Positions 25,901-39,800 of a DNA stretch of 64,000 bases are shown piece after piece. This DNA is from Gonocerus acuteangulatus. Its lineage: Eukaryota; Arthropoda; Insecta; Hemiptera; Coreidae. Made by a program: the position numbers and the translations under genes. Within the stretch, counting starts at the first letter, position 1. Each line of letters begins with the position of its first letter. The stretch is taken from positions 58,212,197 through 58,276,196 of the forward strand of contig OX328132.1 of NCBI GenBank assembly GCA_946811695.1. Direction: 5' to 3'. The notes beneath the pieces are model-generated. The model was not told the origin of the DNA. It saw only the letters and a program-made list of their open reading frames with translations, and did not search any database.

Positions 25901-28900
25901 TTGAGTAACAAACAGTTTTGATCAATGTAAGATTAAGGTCATAATTCCAGGAGGTTGGGAGGCAAACATGAAAACAAGTCAAAAGTCAACAGCATTGATT
26001 TCAAATGTTTCCGTTTATTTGAAATTAAATTTGAATAAAAAGCTGACTTTTCTTATAATCCTTAGAGTATTGTTGACTGCTGTACATTTCAAGGGAGGCC
26101 ATGCCCTCGGTGCGGATGATCTCTCCTCAATTCGGAGTGCTCCTGGTGCTAATGACTTTTCCATCAGTCCTTGCTGCATTACAAGTTACAGCGTTGAAGA
26201 TGAATGACAGTGAAGTTTAGCTCTTATTCTGTTGTATCTAGGGGATTTTAGAGAAACTAATAGTTTCATGTTTCACCACTAAAATACATTTAGGTGTCCT
26301 TTTTACTACATCTAGCTGGAAGACGAGCAATGACCTACATCTCACAGGTTAACTGGATCCAGTTACTACATTATGTTACAGCTTTTATTAGGAAGAATTA
26401 TACTAATATGCAAAAAGCAACTTCACTTACATAGATATCAATTCAACTTTCAAGAAACAGACAGTTTGCCATTATAAATGCTTATACATCAAAATAGCAG
26501 TTCAAGTAGCATATTTGAAAAGGTACCTTTTTTTTTTAAATAACACTTTTAAGAATAAATAAAAATAGCAATTACTAACTTGTGTCCTCCACTTATCTTC
26601 CTCAAGAAAAATATCCTCTTGTCCATGTCAGTTCCGGCCTCATTGGTCTGTATAGTTAATCTATAGTTTTTTTCATTCAACTTCGATGGACTGCACAGTT
26701 TGATTCTGGTCCCAAGGACGTCACCATGCACCATAAGGAATATCTCAAAGTTTGATCTGCACAGACCAAACCTTGAGATATTCCTCATTGTGTATGGGCA
26801 CTCTTACACTTGAATACTTGTTGCTCAATGATTTTTTCAAAGAATGAAATAAAAGCCACACAGGCTTTTTCTTAACCCTTACGAGACCTCAAACCGCACA
26901 TCCTGAGATGCCTGATTCTCACTCCTGGTTCCACAGGACAAATTAACCCTTAGCTTAGGGCCGTTTTGACTTATATAGCAGTCTACAGTAAGCAAAGGGT
27001 TAAAATAGCTGAGCCTGAATGTCCTGAGATGTCCCCATACACAATAAGGAATATCTCAAAGTTTGATCTGCACAGACCAAACCTTGAGATATTCCTCATT
27101 GTGTATGGGCACTCTTACGCTTGAATACTTGTTGCTCCACGACTTTTCCAAAGAATGAAATAATAGCCATGTAGGCTTTTTGTTAACCCTTACGAGACCT
27201 TGAACCTCATGTCCTGAGATGCTTGAGGAGCGGAGCCCGTTTCTCACTCCTGGTTCCACAGGACGACATTAACCCTTAGCTTAGGGCACGCTTTGACTTA
27301 TACAGCAGTCTACAGTAAGCAAAGGGTTAAAATAGCTGAGTCTGAAAGTCCTGAGATGTCCCCATACACAATAAGGAATATCTCAAAGTTTGATCTGCAC
27401 AGACCAAACCTTGAGATATTCCTCATTGTGTATGGGCACTCTTACACTTGAATACTTGTTGCTCCATGATTTTTTCAAAGAATGAAATAAAAGCCATGTA
27501 GGCTTTTTATTAACCTTTACGAGACCACAACCCGCACATCCTGAGATGCTCATGGAGCAGAGCCTGTCTCACACTCCTGGTTCCACATGACGGCATTAAA
27601 ATAGCTTAGCCTCCACCAGCCATGTCTTCTCATTTCTCCTAATATGCATTCGTTATTTTTTCCCCTAGGGGGAAAAAATAAAGAGTTATCCTTTACTATT
27701 TTCATATTCTGGGCTTTAAAGCCTTTTTATAAAATTTAATTTTTTTTTTTTTTAATTGCTTGAAATTATTTTTATTTAAATAAAATCAAGTAAAATATCT
27801 CGGTTTTGGTATTATATCTATGCAACATAATCTCTATGTACACATCAAGTGGTAAAACACAAATAAGGCCCTTCAGAGAAGCCCAAACTAAGCAAAGGTA
27901 CACCACCATGTATGTGTATTTATGTATGTGTATGTAATGTGTATTTTTTTTTTAAATAACAAATATAAAATAAATCATGTAAGAGTGAATTTTAGGATAA
28001 TAATTAAAATAATTCAATTAAAATAAAACAAAAAAAAAAAATGGTGCCTGATAATAATTCTGATTTTGCTCTCTTACTTACTAAAGCATTCTTCTTCATA
28101 CAGTGACAAAATTGAAGAAAGTAATAATATAATAAATGATTCAATATAAATAGAAATTTTCATAATTTAATCTTTATTCCTATTAAGATGAACATTTTCT
28201 TTTATTTATTTTTTACACATTTTTTAAAATAAATTTGATCTTGGTAAATAGAAGCAGATAAGCCAGTTTGCAATTGATTTCATTCTCAATTTGAATAAGT
28301 AATAATCTGGAAAAGTGGTATATGTTTGAAAAAACCTCAAAGCCAGGTACCAAATTTCTCAAGAGATGAGAAACTGTTTGATAGTTATCTTGAAAAGTTG
28401 CATATTTACAAATTTGCTAGTTTAACATATGCCTGACAATATCGTTGACCACCAAAAAAGGTTAGCTAATTTCTTCTTTAGGAACAATTGTTAGAAAATA
28501 TAATAAGTTTAAATAAATAAATCTTGATCAAAGTAATCAAGAATCGAGTAATTGGAAAAAACAAAAAAGTTGTGTTTGGAAGCCCTCACTGATTTCCAAT
28601 ATGGTGTGAGTCAATATGGTAAATACATCAATTTTTTATACTAATAACAGTTAAAAAAACAACATAAACATTACAAAGTAAGTCAAAGACATGAACTGAA
28701 TATTTACAAATATAATAAAATCAATTTTGAATCAGGAAAAATAATGGTAAAGATCATATTCAATCTTTACTTTTTCAGGAGTTGGCCACTTTGGTTCTAA
28801 TTCAGTTTTATATAGTTTCCGACTCAGAACCCACCCTAAGCCAGGCATCGTTTCCACTCGCATCAACTCATAAACATTATTACTGGTTTCCTCATAGCCA

Positions 28901-31900
28901 AGGTCATTCCATGCAGATAAACAGTATATACTGGGATCTTTCTCAAATAACTCTATTGTCTGACTGAAAAAACTAAAAATAAAAAGTACATTAATTTTTT
29001 TATAATTTTAAATCAAGTTTAACATTAAATAGGTATTTTAATAAACCGAAACAAGTTCATTACTTAAACATAACTTAATGTACTTCAAATCGGGTGAGAC
29101 TTAGTCAGATACAGAAGAACGAAGGAAAGGACCCCCAGCGCTTAGCGACATAATTTCCCAAATTATATAGAAGAAATTGTTAGATTTTTAGGGATTTTGG
29201 GGGGTTTTACTCTTTTTTCAAATATTTAAAATCATTAGAGTAACAAATACTTTAACAAAAATGGTGCTTGTCACAACACTATTCCTTGAAATCCGTTTGA
29301 ACTGTTGCTAAAAATGTGGCACTTTGCATATAATCAATAATTTTCCAAGAATAGAGAGTCAAAATTAACATCTCTTATTGACTTAACCACAAAATTCAGT
29401 GAGATATGTACTCCCTGGAAAAACCGTGTGCATTGATTCTGTTCTCGGGAAGTTGAATACAAGTCAGCACATGCTGAATAAAACTCACAAATATGGGGTA
29501 AACATTTTTAAGTTATGCTTTAATGGAGAATTCACGAGTAACTGGAAAGTTTATGAGGGAAAGGAAGAATCTAGTAAGAGTAGGACAGCCCCTACAAATG
29601 TTGTTATGGAATTGGCTGACCGATTATTGGAGGAAGGAAGGACATTATACTAGGTCCTAAAGTTGCTAAAAAATAGAACTCACCTATTAGCCTATGTCTC
29701 TGGCCATAGTCCATCGGTGGTAAAATTGTACTGCCCAGCGCTTAATGTGTTAAACTGATTCTCCTTTGATTAAGACTAAGACATAATCACTATTTCACAA
29801 TAGAGAATACATTTTAAATAATTTGTTTGTCTAAATCCTCTATAGTTAAAATTGTAAAAAAAAAAAAACAATGTTTCTTTGATTAACTATCTCAACCTTT
29901 TATTTTCTACACTTTTTTTTATAACTTTCAGATGCAAGGAGTGCCCAAGCGCACAACCTTCAGAAGACTCTAAAAGGTATAAATAGGAAAATCGTAAAAC
30001 GAGAATCAGAACTAGGAAGATCTCAAGAAATCTGTTCAAATACAGATGAAAATTAATCTCTAGCTAAACACCACTCCAGATAAAATCAATAATGTCAAAT
30101 CACCATGTTAGAAAGCCCAAAAAAGCACCTTAAATGTCTTAAGAGAAATATAATTAAAATACTTTTCATCTTGGATAGCAATAAATAGAGTTGTTTAATA
30201 TGTATAAATTTAAGTTAAATGTTTAAATTGCAGTTAAGACCATACAAAAATATTACCCGAAAAAGTCTTCAGATACATCTAAATCCTCCTCAACTACTAT
30301 TGCATACTGTGCACTAGAAAACATATTGAAAACAGCAGAAAAAGATGCTTTATAGTGCTGAGAAATTCTTGAATTTTTATAGCCAATAGGAGTATGCTGA
30401 ATTCCTCGAAGACCGAGCAACTTTGTAACTTCCAATGGTTCTTCGAAGTATCCATCAATAAAAACTGTTATCATTTCTTTATTTGCACCTCTTGCAGACA
30501 GTAAAGATCGCAAACATCTACAAGTAATATGATAAAGTTACCCAAAATATTAAGACAAATACTTGTTACATATAGGCATGTTAAGATTTAGAAAAAAATA
30601 TATTTTCCAGACCTCAACAAGGCTAATGGTTTGTTAAAATAGAAAAAAGAAGCCAGAAAATTTGATGCAGACATCAAATAAGGATTTACAAGTTTTCAAT
30701 AGTTATTAGTGTTCAAAAACCATAATCATAATAGTTATTAGTGTTCATTCATTTTTCATCGATGTACACAGAATTTGTGTGAGTGTGCTAATGTTTATAT
30801 ACAGGGTGTCCCGTAAATGTCTAGTCATATTGTGGGAGGTGATAGAGGACCTTTAGGGGAACAAAAAATGTTCTATGACGATTTTCCGAATTCTCACACA
30901 TAAGGGAGAAAACGTCATTTTATTGTTTTATCGAGACAAACGTGGTTTTTAGAAGAATAATCGTTGTAGCTCCGGCCCAGGTAGTTATACTAGAAAGAAA
31001 GTGAAACCAATCGAAAGCTGAGAAAATTTACTATAAGACTAGTTGATAGTAAAAGAAAAACGAATGAATGTAAGCATGTCTATCTTACCAAAAGAAAGCT
31101 ATTCTAAATTTCCTGACTTTTTCTTGATATTTCTTACCAGCGTTACTCCTCAATGGGCAGGATCTGAGATTTCCGGGTTCTAGAAAAAATTCCTCATTTA
31201 ACCAGCTTTCCATTCATGTATCAAAACCCTGTGTTATTGAAGTATGTGAACGATTTAGGAACAAAAGTTTAAAAAACAACATGGTAGGTGCTAATGACCT
31301 TGGCAGTAGAAACACCTATAATTAATAAATAAATAAATAATAAATAAACAACATGGATCTGTGAAAAGAAACTTTTTTTTTTTCTTCAGTTTATTCAAAA
31401 AGCTTAAAAGGAATATTTGTTTTTCTAAATATTTATTTAAATATTAAGTAAATATTTACATAAAACAATAAAAATTTTACTTCCATGAAAATTTAAAAAA
31501 ATAAATCCTAAAACAGTAAATAAATAAAATACACATTTATTTTGAATTTGTTAATTACAGTAACTAATACTGGGTCCAGGAGGGGGCCATTAATGAACCA
31601 CAACCATACATTAACCTCAAAAATTATTATTTTTACCTAGATCATGCATTTGAACACATTTTTACAGGTATTTATAATTAGAAAACAAATGCTTTATCTT
31701 GAGCTGATACTGATGGCTAGGCTTGTAAACCGTCCTGGGATACTCGTGAGCCCATGTGTGTTTGTTGTGGTTATTAAATATCCCATCCCTAATAAATAAG
31801 TTGTAGATAATCCCGTAAAAATGTGTTCAAATGCGTGATCTAGGTAAAAATAATAATTTTTGAGGTTAATGTATGGTTGGGGTTCATTAATGGCCACCTC

Positions 31901-32604
31901 CTGGACCCAGTATTAGTTACTGTAATTAACAAATTCAAAATGAATGTGTATTTTATTTATTTACTGATTTAGGATTTTTTTTTTTAATTTTCATGGAAGT
32001 AACATTTTTATTGTTTTATGTAAATATTTACTTAATATTTAAATAAATATTTAGAAAAACAAATAATTCTTTTAAGCTTTTTGAATAAACTGAAGAAAAA
32101 AAAAAAAGTTTCTTTTCACAGATCCATGTTGTTTTTTAAACTTTTGTTCCTAAATCGTTCACATACTTCAATAACACAGGGTTTTGATACATGAATGGAA
32201 AGCTGGTTAAATGAGGAAGTTTTTCTAGAACCCGGAAATATCAGATCCTGCCCATTGAGGAGTAACGCTGGTAAGAAATATCAAGAAAATGTCAGGAAAT
32301 TTAGAACAGCTTTCTTTTGGTAAAATAGACATACTTACATTCATTCATTTTTATGTTTACTATCAACTAGTCTTATAGTAAATTTTCTCAGCTTTCGATT
32401 GGTTTCACTTTCTTTCTAGTATAACAACCTGGGCCGGAGCTACAACGATTATTCTTCTAAAAACCATGTTTGTCTCGATAAAACAATAAAACGACGTTTT
32501 CTCCCTTATGTGTAAGAATTCGGAAAATCGTCATAGAACATTTTTTGTTCCCCTAAAGGTCCTCTATCACCTCCCACAATATGACTAGACATTTACGGGA
32601 CACC

Positions 32605-32654
<50 letters not shown>

Positions 32655-35600
32655 TTCAAGTTGGCTGTAATTTTTAAATTCATAAAACTACTGATAGTTA
32701 TAAACTAGTGTTAGGAAATATTTGCTCAAATTACACACAGAATCCAGATTTTTTTTTTTTTTATTTTTATTTTAATGACATGAATGAGTTTCACAGTTGA
32801 TTAAATATTTCAAATAATAAGCCCTGCAATAGTCAGGAATAACATAAATCTCTGAGGAAAATGAATCCAATACATTAGATTAGATGAGCGGGTGCCCGGA
32901 TAAGCCCGAGAAACCGCACCAAAGGCCATACTCTTAATCCATTACATTAGTTTCATAATCTAAATTTCAATCACAGAAATATACAACAATCTACAATATG
33001 GCGATACTAGATGACAGTGGCATACAAACTAAACACTAATAAACACTAAATATTATGGCATTTGACTTGAAAAAGCTTTGTGGCCAAAAACTATGTAGCG
33101 GGAGCTACCGTCACAGGCTTAATAATCACTTCTGTTGTTTCTATCTCTTTGGAAGAGACTGAGAAGTAAGGCTTTGTTGTGTGATGGATAATGCTCATTA
33201 CTATTACCCTTTGGATTAGAGGAATTGCATGTTTTATTAGTAGTGAGCAATTTTCTGAGCAATGTGATATTGTGCGGTTATACTGTGCGGGACGAATTTT
33301 GGTGCAATAAAAACCACAGAGGGCATGCCCGCACAACGCTTATATAAGGCCATTAGGTGTTAACACGTGTGATTGATTTATTTAATTAGTGTACCCACCA
33401 TTGTATTTGAGCAATTATAGCATGTTACTTATTTATTAAGATTTCCTATTTCATTTTTATTCTACATATCATCATTTATGATCTTTGCCATGTCATGCTT
33501 TCTTTTCTCTGTGTAGCTTCAAGTAGAGTACTTTTATTTAATATTATTTAGTTATCAGTATTATTCGCAGTATCTTTTTATTATTTATTTATGCACGAGA
33601 GTGTATTTATTTTGTCTTGCCTGCTTACGAATAAGTAGTAGTATTTATTGAGTGAATGTTACCTCCCTTCTAGTAACTGTTATTCAGGAACAAGGTTCCA
33701 GATAACCGTTATTATATTGTTACTTAGATAACAACTATTTAAACCCATTTTAACAACAAAAACTATCCTTGTACATACAGTGATCGATTTCAGATGTGGG
33801 AAATATGTATAGGTATTTGAATTTATACATTCCTATTTGAATATTTATTTTTAACCATTTAAAAAAAAACAGACAGTCAATTTTTGAAAAAAAATATATT
33901 AAATGATATTAGGATTATAAATCAGTAAAATTTAAATTGATCACTTACCTGTATAAGTAGTGAGGCCTGTTACTGGCAATAACTACCACGGGGATATGGA
34001 ACACCTTATTATTCACAACCTAAAACAAAGTATTTTAATTGAAGAATTAAACAACTTTCTCAAGCTAAAGAAAAAGTCTATGTACACCATGGGTACATGT
34101 TGCTAAATGGTGGAATTATCTTTTTTCAGTCACTACAACCCTCATGGGTGTTTTTTGACCAACATTCCCTTATTGATCCAAATGAACTAAATAAAGAGCA
34201 TCAAACCATTTGTGTTTTCTAATTCAATATTACAAGCATATTTTTCCTTCTGTTAGTCATCTTTATAAATCTGATGGCTGCTGCTATCAATCTAGCTTTA
34301 AAGACCTTTGTTTTTTTCTGATCAGAAGTTTTGGTCAAGGGAGCCTTTATACTTTATTTTCTTCATTTGTACAAAGCACCAAAGGATCTAGTGGGCCCTG
34401 CATTATTGCAGGAAGGGTGAAGGTTAATATTGAGGTCACCTGGGATCCAGAGTCCACACTGCCTATCCATGCTGTTCCATGTTGGATTAAAGACTGTATA
34501 CCAACTTACTATTGAACTAGGTCACCTATAATAATACTCGTATGACCTTACCTGTAATATAGGGGTGATGTAGAGTGCATTGTGTGAAACAGAGTAAACT
34601 TTACCCCATTCTAGAGGATTCAAGGCTTTTGTAAACCAATAACACCACATGATTTGATGCCACAAGCTCACTACATATACACCACTCTACTTACTCGCTG
34701 AGCAAAATTATGGCAAAAAAAAAACCAAGAAAAAAACAAAAAAAAACAAAACAAGAAGACATTATTCAATTCAGGAAAAAAATTTAGAATTGAGAACAAA
34801 ATAAGTTGTGTCAGAAATGATCTCTTGAACATTAAAAGAATTTCCTGGAAACATTTCATTTTAAAATTTGTTCAATCTACTATTTGTTGTTGCTGATGGA
34901 AATTGTGTCAATAGTATGAATATAAAGACTAAGAGGAAAACAAATTGACTGTAAATATTTTTATTATGATAGAATAAAGAGATAAGAATAGAAACAAACT
35001 GGCAATTTATTCTAAGCATCATATCTAGTTCTTTAAGATAAGCAAAAAGTAATGCTAAGGAAGACAATAGGTGTATATGAAAAGCAAGTCTCTTATCTTA
35101 TTGGCATTACAATAGAACCTCCAGCAGCCACAATTTAAATTTATTATGCATTTGTTTGTTTTGTTTTTTTTTCATTATTCAAATTAGATTAAAAAAAATT
35201 ACTCAAAATCAAATTAAAGTAATAAAATTAATTCTTTTGTATGTACATACTGGATCTGGAGTGAAAGTAAGAGAGGCAGGGTCATCACAGCTGCAAACAC
35301 TTCCATATCCTTCTATTCTGTTGCAAAATTGGAGTCTTCTTTGGTTTTCTTCTGTATTAGACCACTGGCAGCTGCTTCCTAAAAGCATAATATACCTTTG
35401 ACAAGATGTACCTAAATAAAAAACATTGAAATTCGTTCAGAGCCTTCTGCTCAAATTCAGGAACATAAATATGCTTTAGGTCTACCCGATCAACCTACGT
35501 AATTCAACCTATGTAATGTACTGTATAACATACAGTCTTCTTTTTCTTACATGACCACTGTGCATGTGCGAACGTCAGGAGACACTTTTTTGTAACGTTT

Positions 35601-36033
35601 TTTTTTTCAGTTTAGACATTGCTAAAACATATTTATGCTAATATATATATAATTTTCATGTGTGGGGAGCCTAAGTGTGAATATTAGAGCTTACTTTTTT
35701 AAAGCCACTTCACCACTACTCCCACATTAGTGCGGACTGACAAAGACGTTCTCCCCATGCTTCTCCCTCACCAGTCCGCAGGGCTGGAGAAAACATTCCC
35801 CACACACTACTCCTGTGGGATGGACTACATGGCCATATAATAATACTTCATATAAGTATAATTTGAATAATAATAATAGTGAGTAAAAATAAAGGGATCC
35901 CACTAAAAATCATGTGAAGAAATAAGTTTTCAATATTTTAAAGAAAAAACAACATTAGTCAACGTTTCTAAATTTTAAAATAATTATCTAAATTCCAAAT
36001 AATTTTTCTATCATTTAATACCGGAGAGGAAAC

Positions 36034-36084
<51 letters not shown>

Positions 36085-36816
36085 TAAGTAAATAAATGTA
36101 TATTAACATTATAAATGCGAATGTACATTTGAAAAAATTAACAAAATTTACCATTCTAACAGCCTAGAAGTCTAAAGGAATGTTACCTGTGGGAGGTTAA
36201 CGCTTGGTGTCATAAATCTTGAATCTGTAATTGTTGCTAGTTCAGTTTATAGCTTTTGACTTAGGCAGTTTAATTCTAACAGTGTGCAATATTATTTTAG
36301 TAATTTTACAGTAAATATGTAATAGTTTTACAGTCAACATTTCGTTTAATTTTCAACTCTATCTATTTTTTTCTACATGCATCCAATAATCCAGTATGCT
36401 TCAAGCCCCAAACATGCCGGAGATTTAAGATAAAAATAACTCATGAAAATTAAAATAAAATAACCTATAAAAAAAAAAAAAAATCAGTCCCGTAACAGGC
36501 CACAAGGGCCCAGAGGGGCAGATACTGTAGAGGTATCTGATTCTAGACCATACGGCACACTAGGGAGATAGTGTGGTCAATACTATGCTCCGGCCGCCTG
36601 ATCTTCCTCTTGACTGCTTCGACTGCTAGTCATTAGCACCCAAGGTACCCATTATTAATTAAATTAATTAAAGGCTAGGTGAGCCTAGGGACGATCTGGG
36701 ACCCCAAATCCAACCCTCGAACGACAGCACTAGAAGAAAAAATCTTTAGTGCGCGCTCGGGTTTTGAACCTGCTCTACCACTGAGCTAACCTCCCCCCAA
36801 AATAAATTATAACAAC

Positions 36817-36847
<31 letters not shown>

Positions 36848-39800
36848 TATGGACCTGAAGCAAGAGAGGAGTGGCACAGAAAAATAACACTTCAGGAGGA
36901 AAGGTGCGAAATGGAAGGAATGTAACAGTCAAAATGTTAAAAATCTTTCTTACACAATATGTTTAATGAACCTCTGATGACACTTAGGATACAAAATAAT
37001 ATCTAATAATAATAATAATAATAACTTACTCTCAATAGACACTAGTGGAACTTGAACCCTTAAAATCACTGATGCTCCCCACGAACTAAATGTAGCACTT
37101 TTACTATAAGACTCTCCATAAACCTTTCCACCCTTCTCAGTGACCATAGCCCACATATCTCTCCAACTTAATCCTTGAGCATGGCGAGATCCAAGTCTTG
37201 TCAAAAGAGATCTTGCTGCTCCTTTAAGTTGAAAAGTACCTTCATCCTAAATATATTATTTTCAATTAGATTTTATAATTTATAAGAATTTGGAAGAAGG
37301 ATACAAATAGTACTATCAAATATATTAAAAATCAGTCAGTCATTTAAGGAGTTGTTTATGTTTCCCAATTTTGCTTTTTATTCATCTATTCAACGTTCTT
37401 AGAAGTTTAAATTTTTCACCAAAAATATAAATTTCCTTAATAATAAGTTCTGTAATAATTTCCTTCTTAAGGTGCCCATACAAATTCAGTTCAAACCTCA
37501 AGTCAGAGACTGCACAGTCCGGCCCCATGTTTTGGACTAAACGGTTCCACCAGAGACAAAATAAGTTAAACCACAAGGCGGAGGCTGCACAGTCCATTTT
37601 AGTAGACCCACTGAATGTGAATTGGACGACGATACTTAGGTAGCATACCTTGCATGTCTATTAAAAAAATAGAAATTTACCCTAAAGAAGTATATGACAT
37701 AAAGAATGGGGATTAAAAACCAACACCTTCTCCCACAAATACAACAAGAGTTAAAGTTGTCACCAAAATTTTTTTTTCTCTTTTATTGATAATTTACAAT
37801 CTGTACAAATGTACAATAAGTAAATTTGTTCAAAAATAGCTAAACACTGGATGAGATGAGGGGAGAAGGCAGACATTACATCTACTACCAATGACAGTTC
37901 TGGTCTGATCTTATTTTAATGCAAAATTGGTTGAACTATGTACACTATTTCCTGTGATAAGTTATCTCGTGGCCAATGGCGGCGGAGGCTTCGAGGAGGA
38001 TTATCAGGAATAACATTGGAAGAGAGGGATCTGCCAAGAGGATTGGGGTGGGCTGGACGTTTAGAGAAAAAAATTAGGAAATCATGGACAAAGGGTATAT
38101 CAGTGTCTCGGTGGATAGTCAAGTTTGAGACGTAGAAAGGGGTGTTGAGGATTTTACGAAGGACATTGGATTGGAAATGTTGGATAATGTTTATATTTGA
38201 TGGCTTAGCTGATCCTCATAGTTCTATCCCTTATGTCAATATCGGTCTTATTATGGTCTTGTATATTGTCAGTTTGTTTTTTGTGTCAAGTTTTGATTTA
38301 GGTCCAATAAGTTGTCGGAGAAATCCAAAGCGTTTGTTTAGGTCTTGCCTCTTCTGTTTTATGTGTGTTTTCCAGGTAAGTTGCTTGTCAAGGTGGAATC
38401 CTAAATATTGAACCTCGTTAGATTGGGGTATTGGGATATTGTGGATTTTTACGGGAGGGCACTCAGATCTTCACAGCCTGAAATTTACATGCGTACATTT
38501 CTCTGGGTTCATTTGTTTACCATTTCTCGACATCAGTAAGGTAGGTTTGCAGTTTTTCAGAAGCCAATTTAGGGTCGGGTGAGAAATTAAGGAAGGCAGT
38601 GTCATTGGCAAATGCACAAGTGACGATATTTGGGGTTGTTGGGATATCTGAAGTAAATCCAAAAGGTTGGAACAATGGATAAAGAATGGATCACAAAACT
38701 GGATCCAGTTACTACATTTAGTTTAAGCTTTTATTAGAAAGAATTATATCAATATGCAAAAACCAACTTCATTTTCATAGACCTTAATTAAACATTCAAA
38801 ACACTCACAGTTTTCCATTATATCATAAGTGTTTATACATCAAAATAACCTTTTTTTAATAATGCTTTTCAGAATAAATATAAACGGCAATTATTAACTT
38901 GTGTTCTCCACTTATCTGCCTCAAGAAAAATATCCTCTTGTCCATGTCAGTCTGGCCTGCACATTTCCGGCCTCATCGGTCTGTAAAGTTAATCTATTGT
39001 TTTTGTTTACTCTGCTTTCATGGACTGTACAGTTTAATTCTGGCCTCAAGGATACCACCACTCACCATGAGGAATGTCTCAAAGTTTGAACTGCGTAAAC
39101 CAAACCTTGAGAAATTCCTCACTGGTTATGAGCACTTTTACACTTGAATTATTTGGCTCCAAGATTTTTTCAATGAAATATAAAGCTTTTCATTAACACT
39201 TCCGAGACCACAACCCACACGTCCTGAGCTGCTCTTGGAGCGAAGCCAGTTTCACACTCCTGGTTCCACAGGACGGCATTAACCCTTAGCTTACGGTGAG
39301 TATTGCGGGCTGGCCGACCCTGAAGTAAAGTGATGTATCTACCTTGCCGAGCCCCAGTTACGAAGCTATTCTCGCCCTCATCGCTACCTAACCTACTTGA
39401 ACACTTTCATATAATTTCCTCCCGTAAAATTTCAAATTGTAGGAAAACTTTATCTTATTATTTATTTACTTTTTCTTTTAGCTCTAAATATTTAGGTTGA
39501 ACAATGTAATTATATGCTTCAATACATTTTTTTATAGACTATATTTTAAATTGTTTTTTTATGATACAGGTACTAATAAATGAAGCTAACTAAATAAAAA
39601 ACCTCTTTTTTATTCAAATAAAAAAAAAAATCCTCCTTTTCGATTTAGGGCTTTGGATCTAACACAGGCAGAGCTAATTTTTTCGAGCCGGACCCAGGTA
39701 TCCTTAATCTTTATCTCCCTCATCACAAATAGTTAATTGCCCCTACAACTAGCGGTGAAAGAAATAGCTTTCCATAGTCCTTACTTCATAGCCCCAAGGT

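Noticed and set aside
33091..33336. 81-codon minus-strand open frame
   Set aside because: No recognisable motif, no splice context and not near a POMGNT1 exon; probably chance or part of an unplaced repeat.
37938..38411. Plus-strand open frames
   Set aside because: They lie opposite the minus-strand Jockey-like relic and have no resemblance of their own.
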